Source of the DNA: Penelope pileata
Taxonomy: Eukaryota; Chordata; Aves; Galliformes; Cracidae
Assembly (NCBI GenBank): GCA_013396635.1
Contig: WBMW01000788.1
Coordinates: 1,249,864-1,313,863, forward strand
DNA: 64,000 nucleotides
Reading direction: 5' to 3'
Positions 38,589 through 52,284 of the stretch are shown in pieces. Numbering within the stretch: the first letter of the stretch is position 1; each line of letters starts with the position of its first letter. Under the pieces are notes generated by a model. It saw nothing but the letters and a program-made list of their open reading frames with translations, was not told the DNA's origin and searched no databases. A program made the translations under genes and the position numbers.

Positions 38589-41199
38589 TTACTTGTATGG
38601 TAATATCTAACTGGCGTGCAGATTGAGTTTAGTAAATATTTTAGCATTAATTTATGAATTTAGCTTACCTTATTTGCTCTTCATTGTTGCACTGTTTTAT
38701 GCTGATGGAATTAATTTTCTCTTAATATGCACTGCTGAAATGCAGGAAACACTAACTAAATTTACTCAAAACTTACTCTAATGTGAATCCCAGCATTTTG
38801 AGTAGTAGCCTCTTAGTTTCTAGCTGATGGTGTAAATTCTTGGATATCCTTGGCCCGACAAAGAGATCCCATGATTAGGCTGTTTATTTTTAAACTGTGC
38901 TGAGCAAGATGAAAGAGACTGGTTTAATTTGGAATATTACATTAGATTAATATCACTTATATAAGTCTGTTTAGTTGTGGGCTTCAAATTATTTCATCTA
39001 CTCATAGTTCAAGCAGAAAATCAAAGTCAGTCCTTCACTGCTTAACATTTTAACAAGAAAGTCCACAACTTGCTTTCAAAACGTGGACCTCCTGTTAATT
39101 TTTCTTTTACATCTTATATGTCTTGCATTTTGGTGAAAGTTGGGGTATGAAGGGTAAGCACCTGCATACTATATGTGTTATAAAATACAAAGTAGAAGGC
39201 AGTGATTAGCAAAGTCATTAAAATGGTGATGTGTTACAATATGAAAGTCATTCATCCCAGATTATGAATTTCTAAGTTTTTGGCTTTTTTGAATGTGCCA
39301 CATGAAGTAGTGACTTCCAGCTATGCCTGGTTTTGTTGAACATAAGTCATATGTGATGTCATGCTCGATAAGAAATTATTACACAAGAAAATTTGTAGCT
39401 GAGGTTGGAAGTAGAGGAGAGGAAGATATTGAAATGTGTGAAATTTCAATCATATCACATAGCATTTCCCTCTGCTCCTTAACAGCAAAGCAAACTTCAG
39501 ATGAGCCTCAGATATAAAAGTAATCCATCATCATGAAAAAAACCCAATTAACTAAAATGCTGTAGCTTGAAGGAAATGTCAAGACATTCATGAGAACTTC
39601 TGGTTGTAATTACTTGAGAAATGTCAGAAGTGCAATAGACTAAGAACTAGGAGCTTACAGTTTTTCTGTTCTTGGGTACTGCTGGTCTGATAGTGCTACA
39701 CCCTGACTAGTCTACAGCTGGCAAACAGCCATGGAGAATTTTCTGAAGGCCACAGGAGACTTCTAATTTATCTCAATGCCTAACTGTCATATTTCATGAT
39801 CTAAACTCAACAGATTGCCCAACCAGTTAAAAGGGGTTGCAACTTCAGAGAATTGTCATTTGTCGGGATATTGCTGTTAAAGAACCTATATATAGAATTC
39901 CCATGGGACAGTATATGAATGTTTTAAAGGAACAGTGAGAACTGTCCAAAGTGCTGTGCTGGTGGGCTTATGAATATTAAACGATACAGGTATGCACAGT
40001 GAATTTCTTACAGTGATTTGGACATAAAGCGCATTAAATCAATAGCCCTTTCAATGACAGTTACCAAATGCCTTCTTTTTAAGGGCTGTCACTCATTTTT
40101 AGTCTCAATCTAGCAATGTCTTTCTTCTTCTAAGTACTATATTTGTGATAAAAATTAGTTTAGTGAATGTGAAATAATGTTAAGACTCTTTACAGAAAAA
40201 GGATAATTCCCAGAGCATTTAGGGTTGGTACACGAGTTAACTTTTGCTTCCAGTTTGAATTTTTGTCACGAGAAGCACTGCATCTTTGGGCTATCACAGC
40301 TTAAACTGTACTGGTCTCATGTCCTCCAAGCACAATGTAGGAGTGTGTCACCACCAGCCAAGGGAGAAGTGTGTGCCAGTGCTGATGCTACCACTGAACT
40401 TCAGCTTTGACGTGGATACTCCATAAATAAACTTGCCTTTCTGAATTAAACTTTTCTGTTGATGCAATCTGTGAAGTCTCTCGAAGCGTGATAGCACAGT
40501 GCAGGACCTGGAAGTCAAAACTGGATCAGAGCGTTTCAGCTGTCCTTACAACATTCAGAGGTCACTGAGATCTTTGGTACTGCTCTTTTTTTGTGCTTTC
40601 TATGTCTGAAATAGGATATAGTTGTATTTTGTTTAATTAAACCTAATGGAAATATAGATAATCTTGAAGGTGGCCTGAAAAAAATCTTTTCTAGGAATAA
40701 TTTTTGATGTCTTTATACAGCTTAAATACTACTCAGACACGCACACAATGCTACTCTTGCAGATATATACCAAAGCATCTACGTTTTTCAAATCAAATGC
40801 AGAAGTATCCAGAATTCTGAAATATTTCTTGTTTTGAGAGGTCTAAGAATGGAGATCCTTAGCTTATTGTGTAACTGACATATAGCTACTGAGCATGGGG
40901 TAAGTTACAGTTATATTCTCGGAAAAATGGTGGTGACCCTTTTCACGCTGGTTCCCCATCACTGTGTGGTTTGGCAGCTGGGGGAGGAGGTGAGGCAGTG
41001 CAGCGTGCAAAATGCTGCTGAATGCTCCACAGATTCCCTTTCCACTCGTGAACATGCTTTTTAAGGGTTTTTTTAAATTCTGGTACAGTATTTGTGGGAT
41101 CCTCTTGATAATGGTGTTGCGCTAGCTGTGATGACCTGGTACTCCAGAGAGTACTTATCACATGTATGTATGTGATAAGCTTTCATCTTGTCACACAGC

Positions 41200-41230
41200 T
41201 TTTTTTTTTTTTTTTAATGTTTTTTTTTTC
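41200..41230 (+). repeat. T-rich tract followed by AG
   Basis: T16-AATG-T10-C is followed by TTATAG at 41232-41237. It resembles a strong splice acceptor, but the sequence after it shows no coding similarity and is not called an exon. Confidence 0.7.
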
Positions 41231-44200
41231 TTATAGGTACAATATTATGGGACTTCTCTTGAAACTTTTGAGGATTTTCAGTGCAAATCTGTACAATTTT
41301 TCTTTCTATGGGAAAAAAAAATCTTTGAAGCCTAAAGGCTGTTGCTGCTATTTCAGGTGTGCAAAGCAGTCAGAAGAGAATCTTGACTCTTCCAAAGCCA
41401 AATAAGGCTAGTAGAAGGGGCATAAAGAATATACTGCCTCTTTTTTCTCTCATTCAGTGTAAACAAAAATGTCCCAGCAGAGAAGACTGTGTGTGCTACA
41501 TGCGAGAGTAGCCTGGTAGTTGAGTCAATGATCTGATATGCTGGGTATGCTGAAAACAAGAGTTAAGTGTCACGTCTGGATGAGGGAAAGCAAAGATATT
41601 TGAATGATTTCTAATTTTGCATGGTGGGTCTGTCTTGGGTACCAAACAATTTCTAGTGACAGTTTTGACTGTCAAAGCTCATGCATTCTCTGTGACTTGT
41701 TTGTTTTAACCGTATCATATCTTTTGATTACAAAGAAGTTCAGTAAAAAGATTCCAGGCTTGGTCTGCTTATAACAGGAAGTGTGAAGGGTACCAGTCTG
41801 AAATCTTTGGACACTTGCATGAGACCAGTGTTTTCTCATCTGCACTTGCTCCAGATCTGGTATGTATTGTATTGATAGTGATTGCAATGAAGTCATCACT
41901 GAATAATGTTATTGACTGAACAGTGTTATTGAAGTGGGCATCAAGATTTGGAGTTTCTTGTGTAACTAGCCTTTCATAGCCTTTAGAAATCTTGATAATG
42001 TTCCAAATGAAGCTCCCTGTTCCTGTATTTTTCTTTTGAGACTTTGTTGCTTCTCTGTGGTGCAGTCTGCACTTTCATTTGGTGAATGTCTGATTCTGCA
42101 AAGCAAAGAGCATGCACCATGGAAGTTCTTTTTTAGAGATTGTTTTAAAACAGATGTCTTGTCTCCTAAGTATACTTCATTACATTCATTCTTTCTCATG
42201 TATATTACCTGAAAATCAGAATCTTAACATTTTTCTGGTTCATGTTAGAATTTATGGTACGTAGTACCATCTCTTTTTCCCTGTAAATGTGTGAGTGCTT
42301 GGCATCATTTTTACTATTCATTTAGTAAAAATCTAGTATTCATTTGCCCTATTAATTTTAATTAATATTAATTTTAATATCAGTTATGTTCAATTTCAAA
42401 ATAATACTAAAAAAATCACTTGGGGAGGCGATACATTTATATGTGCTTTCCCCTCAATTTTGTCTATGTTTTGTAGCCTCTGTCAAGGCAGAAGGAGACA
42501 ACCAAGATAATTCCTGTTGCTGGTAGTTAGCAGTGCCCTTTGACTTATGTTTCTGGGATGTTACTGTGGCTTTCTCTGTTAGTACCTCACTGATTACTGC
42601 TATTACAGATAAGAGGCTTCAGATCTGTAAATCACAGTGTGGGCCACATTCTTGCTGCAGGTTGTGTCTTAGATGATGTGGACTGATAAACGCTTTGCAT
42701 TGGAGAGAAGAATTTTACATGCTATGATACATCACTGAAGCACCAATTATTTTTGTGGCTTGATAAGAAAGGAGCCGTTTTTTCGTGGATTTGTGTTCCT
42801 AATTCTCAAAGGTGATTTTGAGCATTTGGTACAAAAGCATCTAGGTGTATGAAGGCTAAACTCATGCTGCTGTCCATGCACTGTATTGAAACAGTGGTAG
42901 CTCCTTCACTTCAGTGGTAACTAGTGAGATTTCCTGCTGATTTCAATAGATTGCAAAGGGAGAGGCTGACTAAGGATAGGTTTGGCCTTCTAATTTCTAA
43001 GAGCTTTTGAGTACCAGACTATTTGCTATATGAACACCTGCTCCCTGCTGATTTTAGGAAAATGTAACAGGAAATGAAGCTATTTCCTTCCCTCACAACT
43101 CCTCAGCATTGCTTTTCCTTGCACCTGACATGGACATGGAGGAAAAACTGCTAGCTGCATATGCAGTAATCCTTCAGCACCTGTTACCAAAGACTCCTGG
43201 TGTTTAATCTTGGCTTTTACTCTTAGGGCAGTGGAAATAAAAATGGACAGCATTAATCTTCTGACTTCTAGCATAGCTGTGACTGCCAACTATAGTCGAT
43301 GCCGCTTCATGTTGATTTACTGTTTTACATATTTCTTGCTTCCCTTAAACCTTGACATAAGAGATCTGATTTATAGTGTCTCTATCTTGGCTTGGAAAGA
43401 GAGAAAGATGAATTGATGTAGTTGCACTGTCTATAGCAGAAAATTATAGGCAGCACCAGTTGTTTTCTCTCTGTTTTAAACACCACAAAACTAACCTTCT
43501 TGCAAAAAGATCATAAATTCATAGTAACAAGACTTTTTCCTAAACACCTGGAAGTTCATAGTGGCAAACTTTTTGTTCTGCTTACTGCTTTCCTGTTGCA
43601 AGAAGTACTGTTACAGTTCTTTCCCAGCTGCCTTGAAATTCCATCTGTGATTTACCCTGTCTGCAAAGTTCTCCACTCAGCTGCTCAAAGAATCAGTCAA
43701 AATGTTGATATGGTCTGCCTCTTCTATTCAGTTGTCTATTTTCAGGAAATCAATAGAGATTCCATTTCCTTAACATCTCTATTTTTCTTGTTAAAATCGC
43801 TCTATGGGTTTAAATGTTCGTATAGACGAAGAGATTCACTTAGATTGTGTATTAGTCATCATCATTTGATTAACCAGCCTAAAAGCTGGTACTGATAACT
43901 AGTAAGGCAATCTTTGGTATTACTGCCTCAGCAATCATGAGAGAAAGGGACGAAGCTAGTTATTGTATTGTGAGAGTCACAGCAATAATCACTTTGAATT
44001 TAAGAAAGAACAATGAATAAGTGAAAACTGTAGAAAACAGTACTAGCAGAATTTGTTTCCGTTTCTTTTCAAAACGCCTCTTTGTATGCAAATGTAGGGA
44101 GAAATCAGACAGTCTTTCATTAGAAAGGAAAAAATGCATGGAAATTGGACAGCATTGTGTCTTTTGTTCAAGCCATCTGTAAGCACTGAGTTACTAACCT

Positions 44201-45744
44201 GTCCAGGACAGAGCATATCAACACTGTAGGATAATTCAAAGTTGCCTGCTTCTGCTTTTGCTTTTTATTACTGAAGTGGAAACAAATGAACATAAGTCTA
44301 AGCTTTCTCATTGCAAGAGCTATTTCTTTTCCAGTTCTCCTACCATGATTGTGCATTTCCACAGCAGCATCAAGCTTTGATTATGACAGAACTACTTTAA
44401 TTCAACAATGTGATCTTGTGGAAATACCTGACTAGCTGTGCAAGGTGAAAGTTGCCTGAGGTATGTCCAACTGTGTGCAAGACAGCGCTGTTAGGAGATT
44501 CCTGCGGGCCTGATGGCCTTTAGTTCAGGACAAAGAATTAGCTTTGGACTTCCTGTTTGAATCTTGGTTGTTTTATCTTGGGTGTAGTGTGTGCAGTCCA
44601 AAGCTAGCACTTCTGTAAACATCAGCTGTTACCTGTCATGTGGGAGACACAAGCCATAGGAGATAATATAAAAGACCATTTCTTGGATCTTTGAATTTTA
44701 AGAATCGTAAGACTTCATACACTGAGATCCTTGTGTTATTTTTTTCTCTGTTTGTGTGGAGGTCAGAAGTGTGCTTGTGTAATGAAAGCTGAGAAGAATA
44801 ATCCTCTGATTCCACAAGTTGAAGAGAAACATTCTGTATTACGGAACTCATGAAATAAGAATGTCTAGGAATGAGGGGTAAATGTATCTTCTGAATCAGA
44901 GTGTGCATGGGATTAGGAATAGAAGGAAGGTATAATAAACTCTTAAAAGGAAATAGAAGAATTTCAGTAAATCATGAAATTCTGGGAGCATGAGAGCTAG
45001 TATGTCACTATTTAAAGAGGACTTAGCAGAACAGTCAGGATCTCCAGGAGTAGTCCTGGACCATGACAGTGATCCAGGGCTGATGGGAAAATACCTGTAA
45101 TGGGATATGATTACAAAAAAAAAAAAAAAAGTAACTGACTATGGGATTATGGAACATATTGATTGTACTGTTTTGAAATGTTTTTCCTCAGGTTATTACA
45201 AGGTTAGTTAATAAAGCACAACTGTTAGAATACGTATGGATTTCACTGAGATGTTTGGCTTAAACACTGTGTATTCTTGATTAGAATAACGCAAACAAAA
45301 TTTGGAACGCATTAAATAGACTTAAACTAGATGAAATTATGTGCTATGTTAAATTACTTTGCTCCTGTTGGGATTCTGTAGAGATAGAGAATGCCACAGG
45401 TCATTAACTGTAACTGGAAGTATATCATTAAGCCTTTCAGGTTCAGGTGATGCTGAAATGGTGGTGTTGGGAAGATTATTAATAACAAATTGTTTAGTTA
45501 TCTGGGCCAACAAGATATATCACTGTCAAATGTAATACCGTAAATTCAGGAATAAAGGATGTTGGCCATGCTTGCAGATTCGGGGCCTATGTCCTGCGAA
45601 GCACTTACTGAAAAGGGTCCGTGTGTCATGCTTCATTAGTTGCATTAGCCTTCTTGGCCACGGTGGCCCTCTGTGCGCTCACAATGCATCTCTTGAATAT
45701 CTGCAAGAATAAGAACATATGGAGAGAGATTGGAATGTTATATT

Positions 45745-46130
45745 AACTCAGCTTTTGGAGTAGATATGAGCACTGCTAGAATATTCTGTCTAGTTCTGAT
45801 GTCCAAAGTTCAAGAAAGATGCTGAAAAAACGAAAAAGGTCTCAGACACTAAGATGATTAGAAATTTGGGAAGCATGCCTTCCAGCAGCTTGACTTCTTT
45901 AGTTTATCAAACAGATTTAGAGAGATGTGTTGACAGTGTGCAGGATACCTCAGTATGGAACAGAAATGTGATACTAGAGGACTTGAGTCTAGCAGACAAA
46001 GGCATGTCAAGATGTAATGGCAGGAAGTTGAATCTAGACAAACTCAGAGTTGTAATGAAATGTGCATACTTAAGAAAGGGCAATGACCTGTTGAAATGAA
46101 CAAGAGCAGCAGTGAATTCTCTTTTTAGTG
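45745..46130 (+). mobile_element. Ancient CR1/L3-like LINE fragment (sense)
   Basis: Heavily decayed sequence on the + strand follows the order of old reptile-bird CR1 ORF2 3' parts. It runs GTCTAGTTCTGATGTCCAAA, GTTCAAGAAAGATGCTGAAA, then a gap, AGTCTAGCAGACAAAGGCAT, GTCAAGATGTAATGGCAGGA and AGTTGAATCTAGACAAACTC. These correspond to the QFKKDAEK, DKGITRSNGRKLNLDKLR-type blocks that precede the CR1 C-terminus. The ORF at 45854-46099 keeps MSRCNGRKLNLDKLRVVMKC as a fossil of this. Many indels are present and there is no recognisable 3' end. Confidence 0.65.
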
Positions 46131-46181
46131 TGTGTTTTTTCAATTAAAAAAGGTATTTGAACCAAAAAAAGGTCTGTTATT

Positions 46182-46202
46182 AAGCCCACAGTTTGTGGGC
46201 TT
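46182..46202. repeat. Perfect 9-bp hairpin with 3-nt loop
   Basis: AAGCCCACA-GTT-TGTGGGCTT forms a perfect stem just past the ancient CR1 at 45745-46130 and its A-rich flank. The function is unknown and it may be chance. Confidence 0.7.
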
Positions 46203-49200
46203 TAAGAGATTCAATGTAGGGGAAATTCATTGCTTTTGCTATGCAGGAAGTTGCATTAGGAAGTCATAATAACCTCACTTCACAATCTAGGAAGATGTAT
46301 TCATTTGTGTTCAAATTACAGCAACAAGGAGTACTATTTCAGTTCCTCTCTCAGCCAGAAATGCTGTAACAAAACATAAGATAAAATTGCCATGAAGAAA
46401 GAAGTATTCATTTTCTTAATTTAGCTAGGAATGAGTGACAAGTTATTTTATCGATTTGGGATTCGTTTCGTAGATGAATTTCTGAGGGCTTCTTTTGTTT
46501 TTAGCTTCCAGTATGTTGAATTTTCATTTTTGCCTGTTATGCAACAAGATGGGGGAATCTGTTTTCTTTCATGGCTTCCCTGGGCACGCATCTGGTTTAG
46601 TAGTGCATTGTTTTCCTCTTCTTTTGACATTCCAGCCATCTCATGTCTTTTTCAGAAAATGTATCAGTATATATGTTAGAAAAACAAAACAACCCCCCCA
46701 AAAAATACAACAACAAAAAACCACTAAAAAGTTATTAATGCTTTACTTCTTCCTTTGCCTTTTGAATTGAGGATGCCAGTCAACAAAGATGATGGGTGTT
46801 CATCACTGGTACAGGAACATTAGTCAAAAGCATATGAGTGAGAAAAGAGCATCTTAATATTCTCACATAAAAATTAAGAAGAGAAGTTAGTAGCCAAAGT
46901 TGAAATGAAAAACATATTATATCTGAAGTCAAAGGCTTTGAGGCAAATGTATGAAAATTATGCTTGAAAATTACAGAGATGAAACCAATGTTAAAAAAAA
47001 AAAAATCCCAAACCCAGCTGTTTCATTTGATGGCTCATAAAATGTGAATAAAATCCTTCAAGGGCTTTTTTAATAGCGAGAGACTATTTTTTGTGTGTGT
47101 AGTTATGGTAGCATCTGGTTCCCATCTCTGGGAATTCAGAGAATCCATAGGCACCGACACACTGTCTGCTGCAGAGAAGCACTGCAACACAGACAAATGC
47201 TTCAGACAAGTGCTCAATGTGTAATGTAATTGTCTGCAAGCTGGGAAGAGGTGAAATCTGAATCAGTAGCATAAGCAATAGAAGCAGTCCTTGCATAAAA
47301 ATTTCCTTTGTTCACCTGTGAGGAGTGGATTGATAAACTAGCAACACCTGAGTCAATAGGATTAATCAGTCAGAGAAGGTAAGCAAGGCATACCAAGAGG
47401 ACTCAGTGGGTTTTTACGGAGGTTTTATCCTTCACAGAGGGTTCAAACAATGGGATGGATAAACTAATTGTCAACAAATTTGAGCAGGAAATGTAAGGGG
47501 CCTTTTATGAATAATGACATTGGATTTAGTTACTGTCGAATGATGAATGAAAACAGAATTTGTCTTGGTTACTTCTGGTTCATCACATTTTTCATTGTAA
47601 TACCTTATCCTTTCTATAAACAGGATTTGTGTGTAAGTAGTAATCATATTGTTATTGAACATGAAATTATATTGTGTCATGGTAAGAGTTTGTTGCACGT
47701 TATTGGCATTTGGCGTCATGGAAAGCAAAATTGTCAGGATGCTGTGAATATGGGCATGGATACAGCACCAGTTTTCTGGCCCATATGGTGCTCAGCCTGT
47801 TGTTGCTTAATTAGTAATATGTTAGAGCTAAAGGAGAGGCCGTGTAAATATTGTGCTTCTCTTATGGGTAGAGATGGACTCAACCTCAGTAAAAGTCAAA
47901 TACAAAATACATTTAAGCACAACTCTGTGCTCAAATGAAACACTGCCTTAATTCCAGGGCACCTGCTAATGCACAGATATACAGAAGAGATGATGGAAAA
48001 TACTCTGTGTTTTCCAGGGAGCCACCATTGTACTGTGTGAACATGCTTGACTTTTTTGTAGTAAGCTAGAGGTAGTACATTTGTCCAAGGAACTGCAGAA
48101 CTGGATTCTAGGCTCCTCTGAACCTGAAAAGAATCCAAAAATGACAGCTTATGCTACCTGAAGGAATATCTTACATTTGTAAGCAGGGGTGGAATACGTC
48201 CTTGTTCCAGTAATGTCAGCTGTGTAGAAGAGAGTGGCAGGATCCTCAGGGCTGCTGACAGGGAGGGAGAGCCCTTCCCTAGGCTCTGAGAGCAAGGTTG
48301 GGCAGGCTGTAGCTGCTGTTTGCTTCCTACAACAGCTACCTCTAAAAGAAGAGCTGCTGGCTGCTTTGTGACTCAGTCCCAAGAAGAAAGCTGGGGCGGT
48401 CTCTCCCTATTTCACACAGCTCCCTGGTTCTGTGCTACAGAAGTGCTGTGGTCTAGGAATGAGATTGTTTCAGAAATGTCTTTTTTCAGGGTTGCCTGTG
48501 GGTCAGCTTATGCATTTGTGGTGCGCTAAGCTTGTTGTTGAGCAAAGTGCCTGAATCCTCTTATTAACTGTGTGTAGAAATAAGGCTCCTCACATGAGTT
48601 TGTGACTTTTCCATTATTTGAGCTGCTAAGAAGTCCCCATAATTAATGGATCTAAGCTGAAGTTTAAAACTGAATCTGAAGAGTATATTCAGACCAAAAG
48701 TTTCAGCTTTAATTTGCACTGCAAGTGATAAGTACATTATGAATGCAAGAACCATAATTTCCTTGAGCAACATTTTCAAAATTGCTGAAGAGACCAAATT
48801 TCCAAGAACACTGAGGTGAGAATGACTTGTGAACCTAGGTCTTAGTTTCCAAAACTGAGTTCTTAAGAGCTTAAGTAACAGTGACTACCACTGAAATCTT
48901 GATTTCTGAAATTCTAGGAAACTTCTTAAAACTCTACCTGCAATGATTACAACTTTTTCAGTACTTCCAGGAGGAAGATTTTGTAGTTGTGTCCTCATTC
49001 AGATTTCTCTCTGGTTCTGTCATAAAGTACTATTCTTGTATTTTGAAAATTGTTTATTTTTAAATTCTAACAAATAACTACAGTAAAACTCCAAACACAT
49101 TATAAAATATGTTAGCTCCAAGGGGCAATATCTTAAATGGAAGCAGATCCTTTTCTTGTTCTTCATGCCAGCTCTTTGTTTAGTAGTATGGCAATTGCGC

Positions 49201-49369
49201 ACACATGTCCCAGATGTTCCTGGAAACAAAATTCCTCTTTAATTTACAGCAGAATCTGGTTTTATCCCTTGCTGGCTTTGTATTTGTCAAACATACTAAT
49301 GTTTAAAGCTTGATGCTCAAATACGCTACAGTAGTATTTTGCATGCCTCTTAAAACTGATGTTTATAAA

Positions 49370-49800
49370 ATTACAGAATAATTCAGGTTGGAAGGAACCC
49401 CTGCAGGTTTTCTAGTCCTACTCTTTGCTGAAAGCAGGCCCAGTAACATCAGATTGCTGAGGGTAGTGTCTCGTGGAGCCATGAATATCTGTGGATGAAG
49501 TTTGGACAAGTTCCCTCAGTCCCTGTTCCAGTGGTTGGCCATACATTCATGGTGAAAAGAAAATCTGTATGTAAATTGAAATTTTCCATGTTGCAACTTG
49601 TTTTTTGCCTCTTCTTTTGTCCCTGTGCATCTCCAGGAATGCATCTGACCTGGTCTTCTTTAAATCCTCTCATCAGTTGTAGATAGCACTAAGATCTCCT
49701 ATTTACCTGCTCAGGACCGAGTAAATCCTGAGATGTCTCAGCGTGTCCTTGTACTTTACATGCTGCAGACCACTGCCATCATGGATGTTTATCTCTGTGG
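49370..49800 (-). mobile_element. Diverged CR1 LINE fragment with 3' end
   Basis: The left edge has ATTACAGAATAATTCAGG, TTGGAAGGAACCCCTGCAGG and TTTTCTAGTCC, the CR1 3' end in reverse. Further right are AGTTCCCTCAGTCCCTGTTC, GTTGTAGATAGCACTAAGAT, CTCAGCGTGTCCTTGTA and CAGACCACTGCCATCATGG, in the expected order for an older CR1 subfamily. Its right limit is vague (49750-49810). Confidence 0.75.
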
Positions 49801-50259
49801 ACAAAGAAATAATTCTCATTGGAAAGAAGATCATGGAAATATACCTTCAGTGAGATATTATTCTGGAGATATAAACTTATATAGGAAACCTATCTATGGT
49901 GCAACTCTATCAGCTTTTTCTGGGACTCAGAGAAGATGCAAAATTTAAGTTTTTAAATGTAATCATTTCTACAGCTAATATTTTTTCTGCTATTCTCATA
50001 GTGAATACGGATAATAATAATGTGAAACACCCCCAGTGGTTCATGTGTATTTGCTTTGCAAAGCTTTTGGCTGAGATTCAAACAGCACTGACAGCCTCAG
50101 CCTTTTTCATATTCTCAGGAACTATTAAATATTGATATTTCCTGAAAAAAGCCATCACCACAGACTGCTGATTTGGACACCAGCTGATTGTTTAGGGCAC
50201 AACAGGATTTCTCCTTGAAGGGCTTTTTCACACAGCCTGGTGCTGTTGCTGCAGGTCGC

Positions 50260-50640
50260 AAGGGATAAAGGCTGAGGCAGTGCTAGGGTCTTCTCAGGGC
50301 ACTGCAGGGACTGGGGACTGTGGGGGAGCTGGAAACTGGCCCAGCTGTGGCCTTGCTGACACAGGACTCCAGGGGCTGAAATGGGGTCGTGGACCTGTGC
50401 AGGTTTGGGGGAAGGCCCCAGGGGGGCAGAACAGGGCCTTCAAGGGCTGTGGATGCCTTCAGAGCCTTGGCAGGCCTGGAACTGGGGCTAGGAGGTGGAA
50501 GGACAAAGCCTGGACTGGCAGTGTGTGTGAGGCTGGAAGGGGAATGCAAAGCAACAGTGCAAGCTGTGGAAGGATTTCTTCCCTGCCAGCTTGTTTGTGC
50601 AGGCTGTGGCTCTGGGGCTGGGGAGCTAAAGTTTGCCTAA
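50260..50640 (+). repeat. G-rich, C-poor island with imperfect repeats
   Basis: This block stands out from the AT-rich intron. It is GC-rich with G runs on the + (non-template) strand, for example GGGACTGGGGACTGTGGGGG at 50308-50325 and GGGGG, GGGGGG and GGG runs at 50407-50436. It repeats motifs of the CAGGGACTGGGG, CCAGGGGCTG and CTGGGGCTGGGG kind without a fixed period. CpG is rare, so it is not a CpG island. ORFs of 76-131 codons occur in several frames on both strands, which reflects the lack of stops in GC-rich DNA. It may be a decayed minisatellite or an unknown repeat. Confidence 0.5.
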
Positions 50641-52284
50641 GGCCTAGGGTTAAGGTTAGATGGGAAAAACCTTGAGGTGCATCTGGCATGAGGCTGACAA
50701 GAGGCTGGAGAATGACGGAATAGGCTTCAAAAACTTTCTCCCCCTGAATTTCTACCTCAGTGACCTGTAGATTAATTTGATTGAGTCAGTTACATTAGAG
50801 GGGAGGAATTGTTGTGTTGCCTGCAAAATTGCTAGCATAAATGCCTGTCAGTTTCTCAGTGCTGGTCTCAATCCTGTGTCTACAGTATAAGAAAAACAGG
50901 CCAAAACCTATATAAGATGTAGTTTTCATTGGACTGCTTTGTTTGCTCAGAAGTCTTTATTTTTACACTGGAACCAACATAATTTCAAACTTACTTTGAC
51001 TTCCACTGTGGAGAGTTGTCAGAGACATATATGGTACCGGCGTTGGTTTCCATGAACCTTATTGCATTAGGAACCATCTAGTACAGCCCTCATTTTCTTA
51101 TTGCGTCAGCTATTAGCAAAAGGGGGAATGGAGAAGAGTCAGGAAATTCAGCCCAGGCACAATTCATTTTTCACACAAGCCACAGAAAAACGGCAGCAAG
51201 TGCTAATTATGGGTTTTAAGTTGAACATTTCCTCTGTATGTGTCTGTTTCCAAACAGCAAATTCCCTCCACACCCGCATGTTGGAGACGCAAAGAAGATA
51301 TTGGAGCATGCAAATGGATATTTTTCTATTAGCTGTTTTTCTTCTTTATATGGCTATCAAAACGGGAGACTGTTTAATTTGGTCAGTCAATCTGTCTTGA
51401 CTCGCTGGATCTGCCTAGCTTTACCCAGCACTTTGACCTGGCAAGCACAGGAAAAATTAATGTTAAGCGGTAGAGTGCTTGCAGAGTGTCCCTGTTCACC
51501 CTTGGTCCTCTTCTTGCCTACTTTGGGAAGACTGCTGTCTTCTGGCACTTGTTTTTACATTTTAATGAGCTCACAAGTATTCAGACAGTGACCCACCTTG
51601 AACTGGAATTTTATTCTGGATAATTATGGGGATAACGTCGTTATTTACAATTGCTCCCCAAAGGGAAAAAATTCTTGTCTTCCTCCAGTCTGTTGCTTCA
51701 AAGTTGGTGTTGAAGCACCTGGTAAATTTTACTTGCGCCCATGAGACCTGGCAGACACTCCCTCTTTGCTGTACCCTGGTCTCTTCCGCAGAAGTAAAAG
51801 AAGCATGCTCCTGCCAGGTACCTGGTCTGGATGCCAACACAAAGGGCCAAGACAGCTAGAGACATGAACTAGTGGGGTGGAGAGGGCCCACCTGCCTTTG
51901 TGGTCAGGTGAGTCAGCAGAGGTGCTGTGTTCAGCTTTTCAAGGACTGCAGTCTGGTATCCTATAATGCGTGTATTCTCCGAGAAATGTGCAGAGGATAT
52001 TCTGATTCTCACTCCCTTTCCACCAGGTAGGATACAGCTCCTGAGAAACTGTAGTCATCTGGCCAGGATGTATTTTTAATACTACAAAGTCTGATAGAAG
52101 AGCAGAACATAGCCAAGTAAAGTAGAGCTTTAAAAACCTCCAGGAGCAAACAGAGGATGTAGACCTTTGCATTCTCCTAGAGGAACAAGATCTTGGGGAT
52201 TCAAGAACAAAAAAGCTCTTTGATATCCAATTCTTTCCTCTGTGCTTTAGCAGGCAAAGAATGACTTTTTTTTTCATTCTGAGC

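Noticed and set aside
41166..41405. 79-codon ORF after a T-rich tract and TTATAG, looking like an acceptor plus exon
   Set aside because: No coding similarity, a Lys/Phe/Cys-rich peptide from low-complexity DNA, and no fitting donor. KIF26B continuity does not need it.
47468..47938. 156-codon ORF on the + strand, the longest outside known elements and exons
   Set aside because: The residue mix is rich in Cys, Phe, Ile and Asn as expected from AT-rich random DNA, no family is recognised, and no splice sites fit it to KIF26B.
50645..50664. TAGGGTTAAGGTTAGATGGG, resembling vertebrate telomere repeats
   Set aside because: Only one or two degenerate units are present, so this is not an interstitial telomeric array.
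50280..50675. 131-codon Gly/Trp-rich ORF
   Set aside because: It lies in the G-rich island, where stop codons are scarce in several frames on both strands. No domain is seen.
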